From: Chrysophaeum taylorii
Lineage: Eukaryota; Sar; Pelagophyceae; Pelagomonadales; Pelagomonadaceae
DNA length: 64,000 nt
Assembly (NCBI GenBank): GCA_029834535.1
Contig: JAQMWT010000010.1
Span: forward strand, 62,001 to 126,000
Direction: 5' to 3'
Both the position numbers and the translations under genes were made by a program. Positions within the stretch are counted from its first letter, which is position 1; each line of letters starts with the position of its first letter. The notes beneath the pieces are model-generated. The model did not search any database, had not been told where the DNA came from, and saw only the letters and a program-made list of their open reading frames with translations. Shown piece by piece: positions 40,060-51,100 of this stretch.

Positions 40060-41296
40060 GGGTTCGAACGTCCATGCACTCAGGCCTCGACAGTTGGCGC
40101 TTGCAAATCCGCGGGTGGCAAATTCGCTGACTTTTCGCTGGGACCTACAGCACAAATTTCTGACTTTTACATCTCCCGCCCTTCACGACACCGGTGGAAT
40201 CTTGTGGACTGCTCTCAGCCCAGAGGGGGGGAATATCATTGCTTGTTCACCACCTCCTGCCGTTGCGTACTGACATCCTGTCAAAGCTATCCTTAACTAG
40301 ATGGGATGTCCTCGCAATGCAAGTGTGCTTCAAGCATATTCCTGTTGCCACCTCCCTCGCTAACGACGTGACTCCGTACTGTCCGTTACCTTCTCCACTT
40401 GCCGACATGTTTGTTATTCATGCTGCTCCCTTCGGCGTTTCTTCCCTTCAATACGCTCTCGCCTATCTGATACCCGACAGTATTATTGACCACTGTCGGA
40501 ACACTCCTTAGTCTTCGTCAGAGTTTGGCTCCACCTCCTCATCTCTCGAACTGACCTCGAGGAATACCTTTCTCGTCGCTACTGACAGAACCACTCCTGG
40601 TTGTTCAACTACTAGAAAAAGACTTTAAGACTCAACGACTCCTTACGCTAATAACTCTACACACACGCCTACCCTAGGATACAGTGTACTCAGCTTCATC
40701 GACCTCCCCGTCTACTACTGTTGGCCCGGATGAACGTAAAGTCCAAGAGTCCGACGTCCAAATCGATGAGTACAAGCCCAGGTGCCTTCAAGGTATGCCC
40801 CCCGAACATTGGCAAGCCTACCTCAGGACCATTGCTAATAAGGTACGCGACATTGTTCGGTTTGGTTGTTTCAAGTTGTCCCCCCCGGATAACAACACTC
40901 GCCCTATTGACTCACGTCTTGTCCTCAAGATCAAAACTACTAACTCAGCAGGCAAGTACGTGAAGCATAATAAGGCTCGTCTCGTTCTGCGCGGCTTCTT
41001 AGCCTCACTTGGTGTCGACTTTTATGGGACTTTTAGTCCCATGGCGACGATGACTGCTATACGCGCCATCCTAGCCATTGCTGCTTACAAGAAACTCCCC
41101 GTCTACGACTCCGACGTCCCCGACGCCTTCGTCAGGTCCCCGACGTCGATGCTCACATCTTCGTTCAACTACCACCTGGCGGCATCAAGCTCATAGGCCC
41201 GCAAGACGATACGTATCAAGGACGTCGACTACTCGAACTGCTGAAGTCCCTCAATGGTCTCAGGCTATCTCCCTCGTTGTGGAACAAGGAGATTCG
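40060..41296 (+). mobile_element. Copia-type fragment, copy 2 (integrase end and RT start)
   Basis: Related to 14320-15557 of the large Copia element: a block like D-F-R-W-D-L-Q-H at about 40130, W-T-A-L-S-P-E-G at about 40207, K-A-R-L-V-L-R-G-F at about 40974 and D-S-D-V-P-D-A-F-V at about 41109. The fragment stops abruptly at about 41296 and has no LTRs. It is clearly diverged from the full element and broken in several places, so it is a separate, older or sister insertion. Confidence 0.8.
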
Positions 41297-42904
41297 AATA
41301 ATAACACGAGCGGATGTGTGGGAAAGAAAGACGCAGGGTTCGTGCTGCAGCGGCCTGATGCAAGAAAACGGCGCATAGATTGGTAGCTGTTGAAATGGGC
41401 GCGCAAGAACTTTATGTTGGCCGGTCTTGGCTTGAGAAGCGAGGGCGTGCTGGGGCCGACGGACAAGTAAGTAGGTGTTGGTCGCTGCGCGTGGTGAGTC
41501 CACCCAGCGGTGTCAGCGCGGGACAGCGCGAGGGCCATTGGGTGATCGGCGAAAACGGTCTTCCATCATGGCAGATGCGAGGGCAGTGGTGCAACGTTTC
41601 CAGGAGGAGCGGAGCTCCGCGCCCAAGCCGAGACCCAATGTTCAAACGGCCGTTAATCGTTGTTGCAATACACGCGTGTGACCCTCGATGAATGAACGCG
41701 CTAGGGTCAAAAGCCGTTTGGGGAATCAGTTAATAAGTTTGAGCAATTTCGAGCGTGTCGGCTGATGAGGAAAGTCACGGCGTGAGAAAGGCCACCAAGA
41801 AGGCAAAACGACGCGAGGTCTTCGCGCGAGCAGTAGGACCCAACGTGTTAAAGGTGTCGCGAGAGACGTAAATTGTCGGATGAGAAGTCAAACCCATTAT
41901 TGGCCTTGAAAGCAAAATGACCATAGCGGTGTCTGTCAAAGATGTGGGCTGCTGCTTGGCTTGGTGTCAGGCGGATATGCATGCTAGAGGATGTAAACGG
42001 GTTGGGGGAGGCGGCGCGATCGACCAACGGCATGCAGCACTTTGGGGGGGGAGCTGGGCGCCGTTGATGGATGCGTTGGAGATGGTGAAGGATGAGGATG
42101 CTACCAAGGGCAGGCCTAGGATTCTGCACTAATGAGGCGCAAACTCCTGATTTCGCCTTAGGAGATTACCGAGTCTGATTAGGAGAAGAGCGGTTTTCCA
42201 AGGCTGCTATCACGGGGTCTGCGATGGTACCACCGTCAGTTTGTAAGAAAGCACAGCCATTGTGGGGTTTTTTGAAGGACACTTTGTCGCAGTAGGATCT
42301 TAAAGTGGGTGGCAAGACGACGGATGAAGGCCGTCCTGAGACCTGACCTGACCCCCTTCCGAGGATCGGAGATCTAAACGAGGATCGATCTATACTTTCT
42401 TTTGGAAGATGGATCTCGGAGCCGTGCGCGATATTCAATAAGTTCCCAAACACGAGTCGCGTTGCACAACCTGGTGTAGCAACAGCAAGTTTGCGAGGGT
42501 TCTTGTTAGTAATTTAGATGTGATCCGCCACGCGCAAACCATGTTGTGGCAAAAGAAAGAAGAAAAGGAGAAGAGAAGAAATAACCAGAAAAAAAATACG
42601 CATCAAACGAATCCAGTTCAGATTCCCACCAATTGAGCGCACAACCTGAGCTCAAAACTTGTTCGCCAAGCCGCAGTAGAAAACTCATCAGACTCCCTCC
42701 CTCTCTCCAAGAGTTGTTTCAATCGTAGCGAGCATCGGAAATTTGAGGTGACTACGAGTGCATTGACGCCATCACGTTGGACGGCGCGCAGTTGCCGATA
42801 TCATCAAAAGGGCGAACTGGTGAAAGTGCTTCGCTAGACTAGGCTTTCGTTTGCCATGGATGTGCGGCCATGTCTCATAGTGATCAAAAGATGCAGAAAG
42901 CTCG
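41297..42904. other. gene-poor stretch with an ankyrin scrap
   Basis: Immediately right of the Copia fragment, L-L-K-W-A-R-K-N at about 41389-41413 is a scrap of the WAR-type repeat. The rest (41420-42904) has short open frames without recognised domains, a GA-rich patch at 42550-42590 and no clear gene. Confidence 0.5.
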
Positions 42905-43275
42905 ATGGATTTGTGCTTTGCTCGCTCGGGTGCTGACATCATCCGGCGACGACCAACGGTGCCTCTTTTCATAGCGAACCAGAACGGCTACGTCGCCGTC
43001 GCCCGCCTCCTAATCTCACAAGGCGTCCTTCATCAAACATGTGGGTCATGTTGTCTCGCCACTCACCATCGCGAGCTTCAACATCCTTTTGGTTGCCCAC
43101 TACACCCATCGAGTGGACTTCAACGGTGGGTCGCCCGTCGATATGGCGCGCGAGTATGTGTCCATGACGCCGTCGTACGGCAATTCATCCCCGCTTTCCT
43201 CGACGACCCCCTTTCTTCCTCCAATGTTGTTGAGCGCGTGATTCGGCGCCTGTCCAGGGAACTGTGGCGGTAATC
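42905..43275 (+). pseudogene. ankyrin repeat relic of the standard type
   Basis: V-P-L-F-I-A-N-Q-N-G-Y-V-A-V-A-R-L-L-I at about 42959-43015 is a normal ankyrin repeat (T-P-L-x-x-A-x-x-x-G-H-x-x-V-x-x-L-L), preceded by S-G-A-D-I-I. A second piece, N-G-G-S-P-V-D-M-A-R-E at about 43123, is in another frame. It differs from the short WAR-type repeats, so a different ankyrin gene decayed here. Confidence 0.65.
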
Positions 43276-44936
43276 CGACACACCAGCGACCAAGGATAAC
43301 TACCCCCCAACTCACCAACAGTCAGCTTCAAGTAATAAGTTTCCCTCGGTTCGTCGTTAACTCGACGCATCACCTCCTGATGGACCGACGTCATTTCGTG
43401 ATTAATAAGCCATGGATGATTCACAACGCCCGAGGCACCGTTCTAGCAAGGAGCTCGCGTGCGCTTCACGCCGCGTATTAACGGCCGGGTTGGAAGGGAG
43501 GTTTTTAGTGCGACAGAACAATCCAAACTACGTGTGTCGGTGGGCTTTGTACGTGTAAAAATCCTTAAATGATATGTGCGGACAACGGCGCTCGGGGCCA
43601 AAACGTAGTTAACCCGCGAGTCAGCTCGAGCTCGAGGCAGGCATGTAGACGCACTACGACTTCTTTAATCCGTAATCAATCGGATCGTTGCCGTTGAGTG
43701 GTCGTGCGGCTTTTGCTTCGCAGCACATACGAGGCTGCCAGTGTTGGTGCGTTGTTGCGACCCTCCAGTTATGAGCTTGCTTCGTCGAGAATTAATTTTC
43801 GGCCTGGTCTTTTTTCTCTCATAATGATAGCGCAGTCTACCTAACACTGTTTTCTCCTGTGCTTTTTCTTCTTCGTCAGCACCCCGTACACCCTGCGGCG
43901 ATCGGCTCATCCGCCCGACTTTGGTGCGCAGGGCAGGCGCGGTTCAAGTGGAGGACGGGCGAAGCTCGCGGCGCGCAGTACCTCGTTCTTTTCGTAAGCA
44001 ACGCCTTATTAGCTAGTGCCCCCCCCACGACGACGTCGTCTTGTGTTCCTTCCGTCCTTGGGACGTTGGCGTCGACCGAAATTTATGTTGGAGCTGACCG
44101 ACACGAAAGTAGTGCTCGTGTTGATCGATATAAGCGCCAGAGTATTGCTCAATAGCGATTGGATAACGAAATGTCGTTGGAAGCGAAATGAGCGTTGCTG
44201 AGGAGGATGGTGCATGGGAAGGAGATGTTCGTGGGAGCGGCATTGTCGTGGGCGGCGCTCGAGGTCGTCGTCGAGAAGCGCATCGCGACGCACGTCGTGG
44301 TGATCTATCTACTTCAAAACTGCGAACTCGACCAGGTCGGTGTCGAGAATCACGAGAGAGATTTATTAGTTGCTCGAATAGAAGGTCCCGGGGCATGGTG
44401 GCGAGATTGCGACGAGATCGTCAAGTTGCCAACTGGCGTGCGGTGACGCAGGGCCCAAAACCTCGAGAGGTATAACCCGAGTGGTAGCCACGGGCGTGGA
44501 TAGACTGGATCCTCGAATTTCAAAACCTTCGTTTGTTTGAGTGATGACGCGTGCACAGCGGCGTGCTGCCCCCCAGCATATGGATGGCCAGAGCTCTGTT
44601 TTATTTTTGGGAAAGATGGCCAGAGCTCTGTTTTATTTTTGGGAAAATGGGCGCGTTTTTTTTTTAGTTTCCGTTCGACCGGGTGTGGAAAAAACGTCCG
44701 GGCGGCGCGAAGTTTTTTGCGGCAACTTCGGGCTCTTAAAGAACTGGGCGAGAGCTTCGCTCCACGTTCAAATACACCAACTTTTGGACACATTGCGGCC
44801 GAAACAGCGGCAACATCATCTTCCTCGAGAAAGAAGAAACCCCATTTGGTAGAACAAGGGGGCGCGTAGTTTTAATTTTACAAACGCCGCGCCTGACGCC
44901 TCGAAGAGGCGGAGTTACATAGTAATCCTCCGACTA
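43276..44936. other. gene-poor stretch
   Basis: No gene recognised. A frame at 44195-44446 (with V-G-V-E-N-H-E-R-D-L-L-V-A-R-I-E-G) reads like real protein but was not assigned. A 32-bp duplication lies at 44583-44646. Confidence 0.5.
44583..44646 (+). repeat. 32-bp tandem duplication
   Basis: Two perfect adjacent units beginning GATGGCCAGAGCTCTG and ending TTTTTGGGAAA. Confidence 0.9.
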
Positions 44937-46748
44937 CTACATGAGGATGCCGTTGGTCTTCCACTGATACCAGTCGTATTGCTTTGTGCGCTCCGAGTTG
45001 AGCGCCTGCTGGATGAGGGCCATGGAGGTCGTTACCGCCGCGGAGAAGTCGGGTTGCTCGAGGAGGCCGCGGAAACGAAGGGCGAGGGACCGCGTGAGGT
45101 CGTGGACCTTGCGGTCGCCTTCGAACGAGAGAAGAAGGAGGGTCTGTAGCCTGGCGAGGTTGGCGCGGAGCGCGTGAAGACCGGACGCGAAGGTAGAAAC
45201 GAAGGCGTGCCACGCGGGACTGCCGACGCCGCCCATGACGTCGACGTATTCCTGCGTGAGCTTGAATGGTGCCGACTCGAAGTTGATGCCTCCGGGGGAG
45301 AGACCGAGCATGTAGCCAAAGTCGATGTGGATGACGTGGCCCTGCCTGTCGAGGAGAATGTTTCCGTTATGCCTGTCCTTGACGTCCAGCAGGTAGCAGA
45401 CGAGGGAATAGGACGCGAGGGATTTGGCAAAGTTGAGGGCCGCCTCGTCTCGTCGGTCCTCGTAGACCAAATCAAAGTATCTCGCGAGCGAAACGGTGCC
45501 GTCGATGGTCGCGAGGTGTTGCTTGACGTGGGTGAGGCTTTTCGCGTCTGCGAGGGTTTCTACGAGGCCCGCTCTCGTGCCCGCGCACACGACGGCGTAG
45601 GGCCGCAGCCACCCGACGCCCGCATCGCTCAAGATTTCTCTCACGAGGCGCACGAACTGCATGGCGAGCTGCTCGCGTCGGAGTTCGTCGTCGGCCTTGA
45701 CGAGGAAACTCGCCAGGCGCCACCCGGGCACGTGGCCGTACTGGGACTGCGTCCGGAGGGCCGCCTGGCGTTGTTCCCAGATGGCGGGGGCGAAGACGGC
45801 GTTCACGACGCGGCGGCCCTTTGGGGATCCCGCGCGCGCCGCATCGACGTCCCCGACGTCGACGTCCCCGGCGCCGTGGTCGTTGAACGCGACGTCGGCG
45901 TCGGCCTCGCGCCTGTAGACGTCGTCGACTTCGGCGACTTCTACGGCCTCGCAGTACAGGATCGTCGGTGCCCGCGCGCGCGAGGGCATCACCTCGCAGC
46001 TCGGAATATCGAGCCTCAGGATCCGGAGCTGCTTGTCGCCGGAGAGGGGGCACAGGGGCACCCTGACGCCTCCCCTGTGCGCCCTCGGGAGCAGCCAGGC
46101 ATTCATCGCCTCCAACAGCGGCACGAGCCTCCCCCTGTCGCGCCTCTTGGACCTATCGACCTTGGCGAGGGCCTCCGAGACGCGGACTAGCGAGGCCACG
46201 AGGGCCGCCGACTCGCGCGCCCCGGTGTTCGCCGTCGCGCGCCAGCAGTCGCGAACCAGCTGGACCCCGAACTCAGAGTATCTCGTCGCGAGCGAATCTT
46301 GCAGCAACCAGCAGGCCTGGAGCCCGAGCTGCGAGGACCGCGAGCACCGCTCGACGAGGGCGTCGCGGAGCTGCCGCGTCAGCGCCTCGCTCGGCCCAGA
46401 TTCGCCGCCGCCGCCGGCCGCGTAGGCCGAGTAGGCAAAGTACTCGTGATTCTCCGCGTCGAACGCGACGGCTGTGTGACGACGCACCCAGGGCACGCGC
46501 GGCGCGAGGTCCAAGAGCAGGCTCGTCACCTGCGGCAGGCACGCCTCCCACTCGGCGTCCGTCACGCCCTGGGAGTCCCGCAGCGTCGCCGATACTTCGG
46601 CGACCTCGCGCTCGACGCTCTGCCACGCCACCTGCTGTCCGCTCACGGCCGCCCCCCACATCCGCTGCTGGTCGTCCAGGGACCGGTGCACGGCGAGCCA
46701 CCGCGCCAGCACGTCCAGGAACCCGGACAGCACGCCCAACAACCGCAT
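44937..46748 (-). CDS. phosphatidylinositol 4-kinase, type III beta-like
   Basis: The frame opens with GTG at 46754; the first ATG is at 46746-46748, giving 603 residues. The catalytic domain occupies about 330-600: F-L-V-K-A-D-D-E-L-R-R-E near the ATP-binding Lys, catalytic loop D-V-K-D-R-H-N-G-N (Asp458), metal-binding I-D-F-G-Y-M-L (Asp476), then S-P-G-G-I-N-F-E-S-A-P-F-K-L-T, which is diagnostic for PI4KB/Pik1. It makes PI4P on Golgi membranes. The N-terminal half has a helical region like the lipid-kinase unique domain. PI4KB proteins are usually 800 residues or more, so a 5' exon may be missing. It is divergent from the PKS gene with about 300 bp between, and functionally unrelated as far as can be seen. 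Confidence 0.9.
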   Translation of the reverse strand: MRLLGVLSGFLDVLARWLAVHRSLDDQQRMWGAAVSGQQVAWQSVEREVAEVSATLRDSQGVTDAEWEACLPQVTSLLLDLAPRVPWVRRHTAVAFDAENHEYFAYSAYAAGGGGESGPSEALTRQLRDALVERCSRSSQLGLQACWLLQDSLATRYSEFGVQLVRDCWRATANTGARESAALVASLVRVSEALAKVDRSKRRDRGRLVPLLEAMNAWLLPRAHRGGVRVPLCPLSGDKQLRILRLDIPSCEVMPSRARAPTILYCEAVEVAEVDDVYRREADADVAFNDHGAGDVDVGDVDAARAGSPKGRRVVNAVFAPAIWEQRQAALRTQSQYGHVPGWRLASFLVKADDELRREQLAMQFVRLVREILSDAGVGWLRPYAVVCAGTRAGLVETLADAKSLTHVKQHLATIDGTVSLARYFDLVYEDRRDEAALNFAKSLASYSLVCYLLDVKDRHNGNILLDRQGHVIHIDFGYMLGLSPGGINFESAPFKLTQEYVDVMGGVGSPAWHAFVSTFASGLHALRANLARLQTLLLLSFEGDRKVHDLTRSLALRFRGLLEQPDFSAAVTTSMALIQQALNSERTKQYDWYQWKTNGILM

Positions 46749-47052
46749 CAACACCCATCGCCCCTCTTGAAGAACCGCGTCATCGGTTCGAATCGGAGAT
46801 GCGGGTTCGACGGCTTTCGGGGGGCGAAGAAGGTATAGTGGTTTAGGAAGACAACAAAAGGCCCCCCCGGTCTTTGTGTCCCAACATCAATTTCCTCAAC
46901 GAAAGTCTGACCAGTTTCTTCGGAGGACCGACGCCCCAACGGCTCTTAGGGAGTCAGTGTCGAAAGGCTCGAATACGTCAAGAAACGCGATTTGACGTCA
47001 CTTGGCCCGATCGATTCCAGTAGTCCAATTTTCTGGCGTCGTCATCATCATC
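46749..47052. promoter_or_regulatory. divergent intergenic region, PI4K / PKS
   Basis: About 300 bp between the likely ATGs of the kinase and the PKS; it must hold both promoters. No specific element was recognised. Confidence 0.4.
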
Positions 47053-49079
47053 ATGCTCGGTGCCGCCGCCCAGGCCTCTAAGTGGGCGACCCCAAAGCAA
47101 GCAGCGGCGCCGGTCTCCTCACAACGCAAACCGCGCATGGTCTCGGCCATTTCGGCCCAGGCGCTCAAGTGGGTAGACAGCACAATGGAGGACGACGACG
47201 ACGAAGAAGAAGAAGAAAAGCCGCGCTTAAGAGCGGGGGACACGAGGTTCGCCGCCCTCGAGCTCGCCGCGCGGCAGCGCAACGAGAAGCCGTGCGACAT
47301 TTGGGAACCGTTGAAGCACGCCCTCGAGACGGTTCGACCATTGGGAAAGAAAACGATAAGCGACGAGGGTCGACGCGTCTCGTATTCGTACGCCGAGCTC
47401 GCCGAGCGGGCGCGCCGCGTGGGGTCCTGGGTTCGCGATCCCCAGGGTGGCGCGGTAAGAGCGCCGAGTGCGCGCATCGGCATCATGACGCCCAACTGCG
47501 CGGCGGCGATCGAGGCCCACTTTGGCGTCGTCGGATGGGCCGGCTGCGTCGTTCTCAATTGCAACTATCGCCTCTCGCCCGACGAGACGGCCTACGTGCT
47601 TGATGGAGCAGCCTGCGAGCTCCTCATCGCCGACACGGCCTACGGTAGTCTCGTGGTGACCTCGTTGGCGACAAGAAACAACCAGGTGCGCCGCGTCGCG
47701 TGGACGGGCGACCAGAAGAAGCGGCCCGCGGAGGCTTTGAAAATGGTGGCCCAAGACGAGTACGAGCGGATCGCGACGACCTGGGCGGTCGCCGCCCGAT
47801 TCTCGATAATAGGCAGCGACGACGACCTGGCTGGCGCCGAGATGTACTACACGTCGGGGACTTCGGGACGGCCGAAAGGCGTCGTCTTGTCGAGGCGCAA
47901 CGTGGTGCTTCACGCGCTCGGATGCATGGTCGAGCACCGGCTCTCGCCCGGCGACGTCTGGCTGCACGCCGCCCCCATGTTCCACCTCGTCGATGCCTAC
48001 GCCATTTTCGCCATCACGTGGGTCGGCGGGTCCCACGTGACGATTCCCGCGTTCTCGGCCTCGGCCGTCGTCGACGCCGTGGCCAAGTTTGGCATCACGG
48101 TCACCAACGTCGCGAGCACCATGATCACCTTGTTGTTGGCGGACCCCGCAACGACGGCCCGATCTGACGACCTAGGCTCCCTGGAACTCCTATCTTGCGG
48201 AGGCGCCCCGCTTTCCAAGGCGACGGTGCGCAACGCGCTTCGCCGCTTTGATTGCGAGTTCTTCTTGTCGTACGGCATGACCGAGTGCTGCGGCAAGATC
48301 TCCATGTCTCTGTTGGATCCGGCGACGCGCCGCCGCCTCGACGCCAAGACTCTCGTCGACCTCGTGTGCACCTCGGGCCGTCCCTTTGGTCTCCTTGAGG
48401 TTCGCGTCGTCAAGGACGACGTGGACGTGCGGCCGGGCTCGCGCGACGTCGGCGAGGTCTGGATCCGCGGACCGACGCTCTTTGGGGGCTACCACAACAA
48501 CCCAAAGGCCACGAGCGAGGCCATCACGCCGGCGGGCTGGTTCCGCACGGGCGACCTCGCCGAGCTCAACGAACACGGCTACCTTACCATCACCGACCGC
48601 GCCAAGGACATGATCCTCGTCGGTTCGGAGAACGTTTATTGCGTCGAAGTCGAGCGCGTCCTGCACGATCATCCGGGCGTCAAGCACGCCTGCGTCTACG
48701 GCTTGCCCGACGACGCCCTGGGGGAGCGCGTCAAGGCAGTCGTCGTGCGCAAGGACGACGCGCTCACGGTTTCTGCGTTGCGCAAGCACGCGGCGGCCCA
48801 CCTCGCCGACTTCAAGGTTCCCACGCTCGTCGACTTGGTCGACGCGCTTCCCATGACGGGGTCGGGAAAGGTGGCCAAGGCGCAGCTCAAGAAGAAGGAT
48901 ATTGCAGATCTCGAGGCGCGCCGCGAGCGTCGCCGAGCTGCTGCTGCTCAAACGCCGCAAAGGACGGCGACGACAACAAGAAGCACCCCCAAGGCGCTGC
49001 CGACGAACGACGACCTCGTCGACCACGTGTACGGCGTCGAGTGGCGGCCCGCGCCGCCCCTGCCTCACATAAACCGCGA

Positions 49080-49112
<33 letters not shown>

Positions 49113-51100
49113 TGGCGGGGGGGTCATTTCGTGGCTCGTCGTGTGCTGCGAGAGGACGCGCGATTGCGCGCGCGCTGTGTCGCGACACGTGTCGGCGCAG
49201 CGCGCGACGGCGAGCGTCGTGCAGCTGAGCTCGAGCGCGACGCTCGAGGCGTCGCGGGCGACGATCGGCGCGGCGGTTGCCGAAATGCGATCAAGCATGT
49301 GCGGCGCAATCGTGCTGTGCGACGCGGCGCCGATCGATGCCGAGGATCTGGCGGCGCGCACCGCGAGCACGTTGCGACAAATTCTCGCGCTCGTGCAGGT
49401 GATTGGTAAGGAGCGGCCGCAGCAGGCGGTGGTGTTGGCGACGCGGGGCGGGGTCGGCGTGTCGTCGACGGACGCGAAGTCGCCGGCCGGCGCGGCATGC
49501 TGGGGATTTTGTCGGTCGGCGGCGGCCGAGAGCCCGAGGCTCCGCCTGAAGGTTGTCGACTTGTGTCCCGAAGAAGACGACGACGCCGCCGCCGCGGACG
49601 TCCTGTGGCGCGAGGCGCACAGCGAGCTGCAGGAAGTGGCGTGGCGTCGCCGGTCACGATACGTACCCGCGCTCGCGCGCGTTCCCCGCGACGCGATGAG
49701 CACGATGGCGGTGACTCCGGAGCTCGCTGGCGGCACGCACGTCGTGACGGGAGGCACGGGCGGCCTGGGGCTCGAGTGGGTTCAGCGGCTCGCGAGGGCT
49801 GGAAGGGCGACGACGCGCTTGGTGGTCGCGGCGCGACGCGCACCCTCGCCGGCCGTCGAGAAGCGGTTGAGGGAGTTGGCAGAGGAGACAGGCGCGACCA
49901 TCCGCGTCGAGCGTGCCGACGTCGGTGACGCCGAGCAGGCCGCGGCTCTCGTGGCGAGATCGCGAGCCCCGTCGTTGAGCGTCTGGCACCTCGCGGGCGT
50001 GGTGGACGACGGGGCGGCCCAGACGCTCACGTGGGAGCGATTCGAAAAGGTGCTGGCGCCCAAGGTCGCCGGAAGCGTCGCGCTCTACGAGGCCGCCAAG
50101 CAGCACAACGCGCAGCGGCTCGTGTTGTTTTCGTCGATTTACGGGTTGCTCGGGGCGCGCGAGCTGACGCACTACGGCGCGGCGAACGCGTTCCAGGACG
50201 GGCTCGCCTCCGCGGCGGGGGGCGGCGGCGGCGTCCTGGCGGTGAGCTGGGGCACGTGGGCGGACGCTGGCATGGCCCATCGATTTGGCGCCGGCTTCGA
50301 GGCGCAGGTCAAAGCCTCGGGGATGCGGTTCGTGCCGCTCGACTCGGGCTTCGCCGCCTTGGCGGCGCTCTCGACCACAGCAGCCCGGCGCTCGCACGCG
50401 GCTGTCTTGCCGGCCGACTGGAGCGTCTACGCCAAGCGTCGTCGCGACCTCGGATTAGGGCCGCACCCTTTGGCCGCCGCCCTCGCCAACCTCGGCCCCG
50501 AGGACGAGCTGCCCGCGCAGCGCGACGCCAAGGAGCCCTTGGAACCGTACGTCCTCTCGCTCGTCGCGACGCTCCTCGAGACGTCGTCGTCGTCGTCGTC
50601 GTCGTCGGTAGCCCCCAAGAAGACGATCGACCCCGAGGCGCCGCTCGCGGCGCTGGGTCTCTCGTCGGTCCACGTGGTCGACCTCGCCGGACGATTAACC
50701 GAAGCTCTCGACGTCGACGTCTCGCCGACGTTGCTCTTCGAGTGCGTCTCGGTGCGCGGGCTTTGCCAGCGCCTCTCGGCGTCGTCGGCGGAGGAGAGGC
50801 GCGCGTCGATGACCTTCGCCGAGCTCCTCCAGGCGGTGTGTCTCAAGGTGACGGAGATGACGGGGGCTCGGCCGCCCATCGACGTCGAGGCGCCCGTTTC
50901 CGCAATAGGTATGACCTCGGTCCATTCGGTCGAGCTCGCGGCGTTTTTGAGCGACGCGCTCGACGAGGACGTCTCGCCCACGGTGGTTTTCGAGCACGTC
51001 TCCATAAAGGGCGTCTGCGCGCACCTCGCCGGCGGCGTCGACGATGCGGCGGCGGCGGCGGCCGTCGTCTCCCCCCAGACGCCCGCGGCGATTCCCCCGC
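47053..51100 (+). other. PKS loading module: adenylation - ketoreductase - ACP - ACP
   Basis: ANL-family ligase: Y-T-S-G-T-S-G-R-P-K-G at about 266, S-Y-G-M-T-E at 406, G-W-F-R-T-G-D-L at 495 and the final catalytic Lys606 (G-S-G-K-V-A-K). It is followed not by a carrier domain but by a short-chain-dehydrogenase ketoreductase: T-G-G-T-G-G-L-G at 899-906 and catalytic Ser1028, Tyr1041, Asn1045. Then come G-L-S-S-V (Ser1205) and G-M-T-S-V (Ser1289), two carrier domains with S or T in place of the usual Asp before the serine. An A-KR-carrier order is known from depsipeptide synthetases such as those for cereulide and valinomycin, where an alpha-keto acid is activated and reduced on the enzyme. 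Confidence 0.8.
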
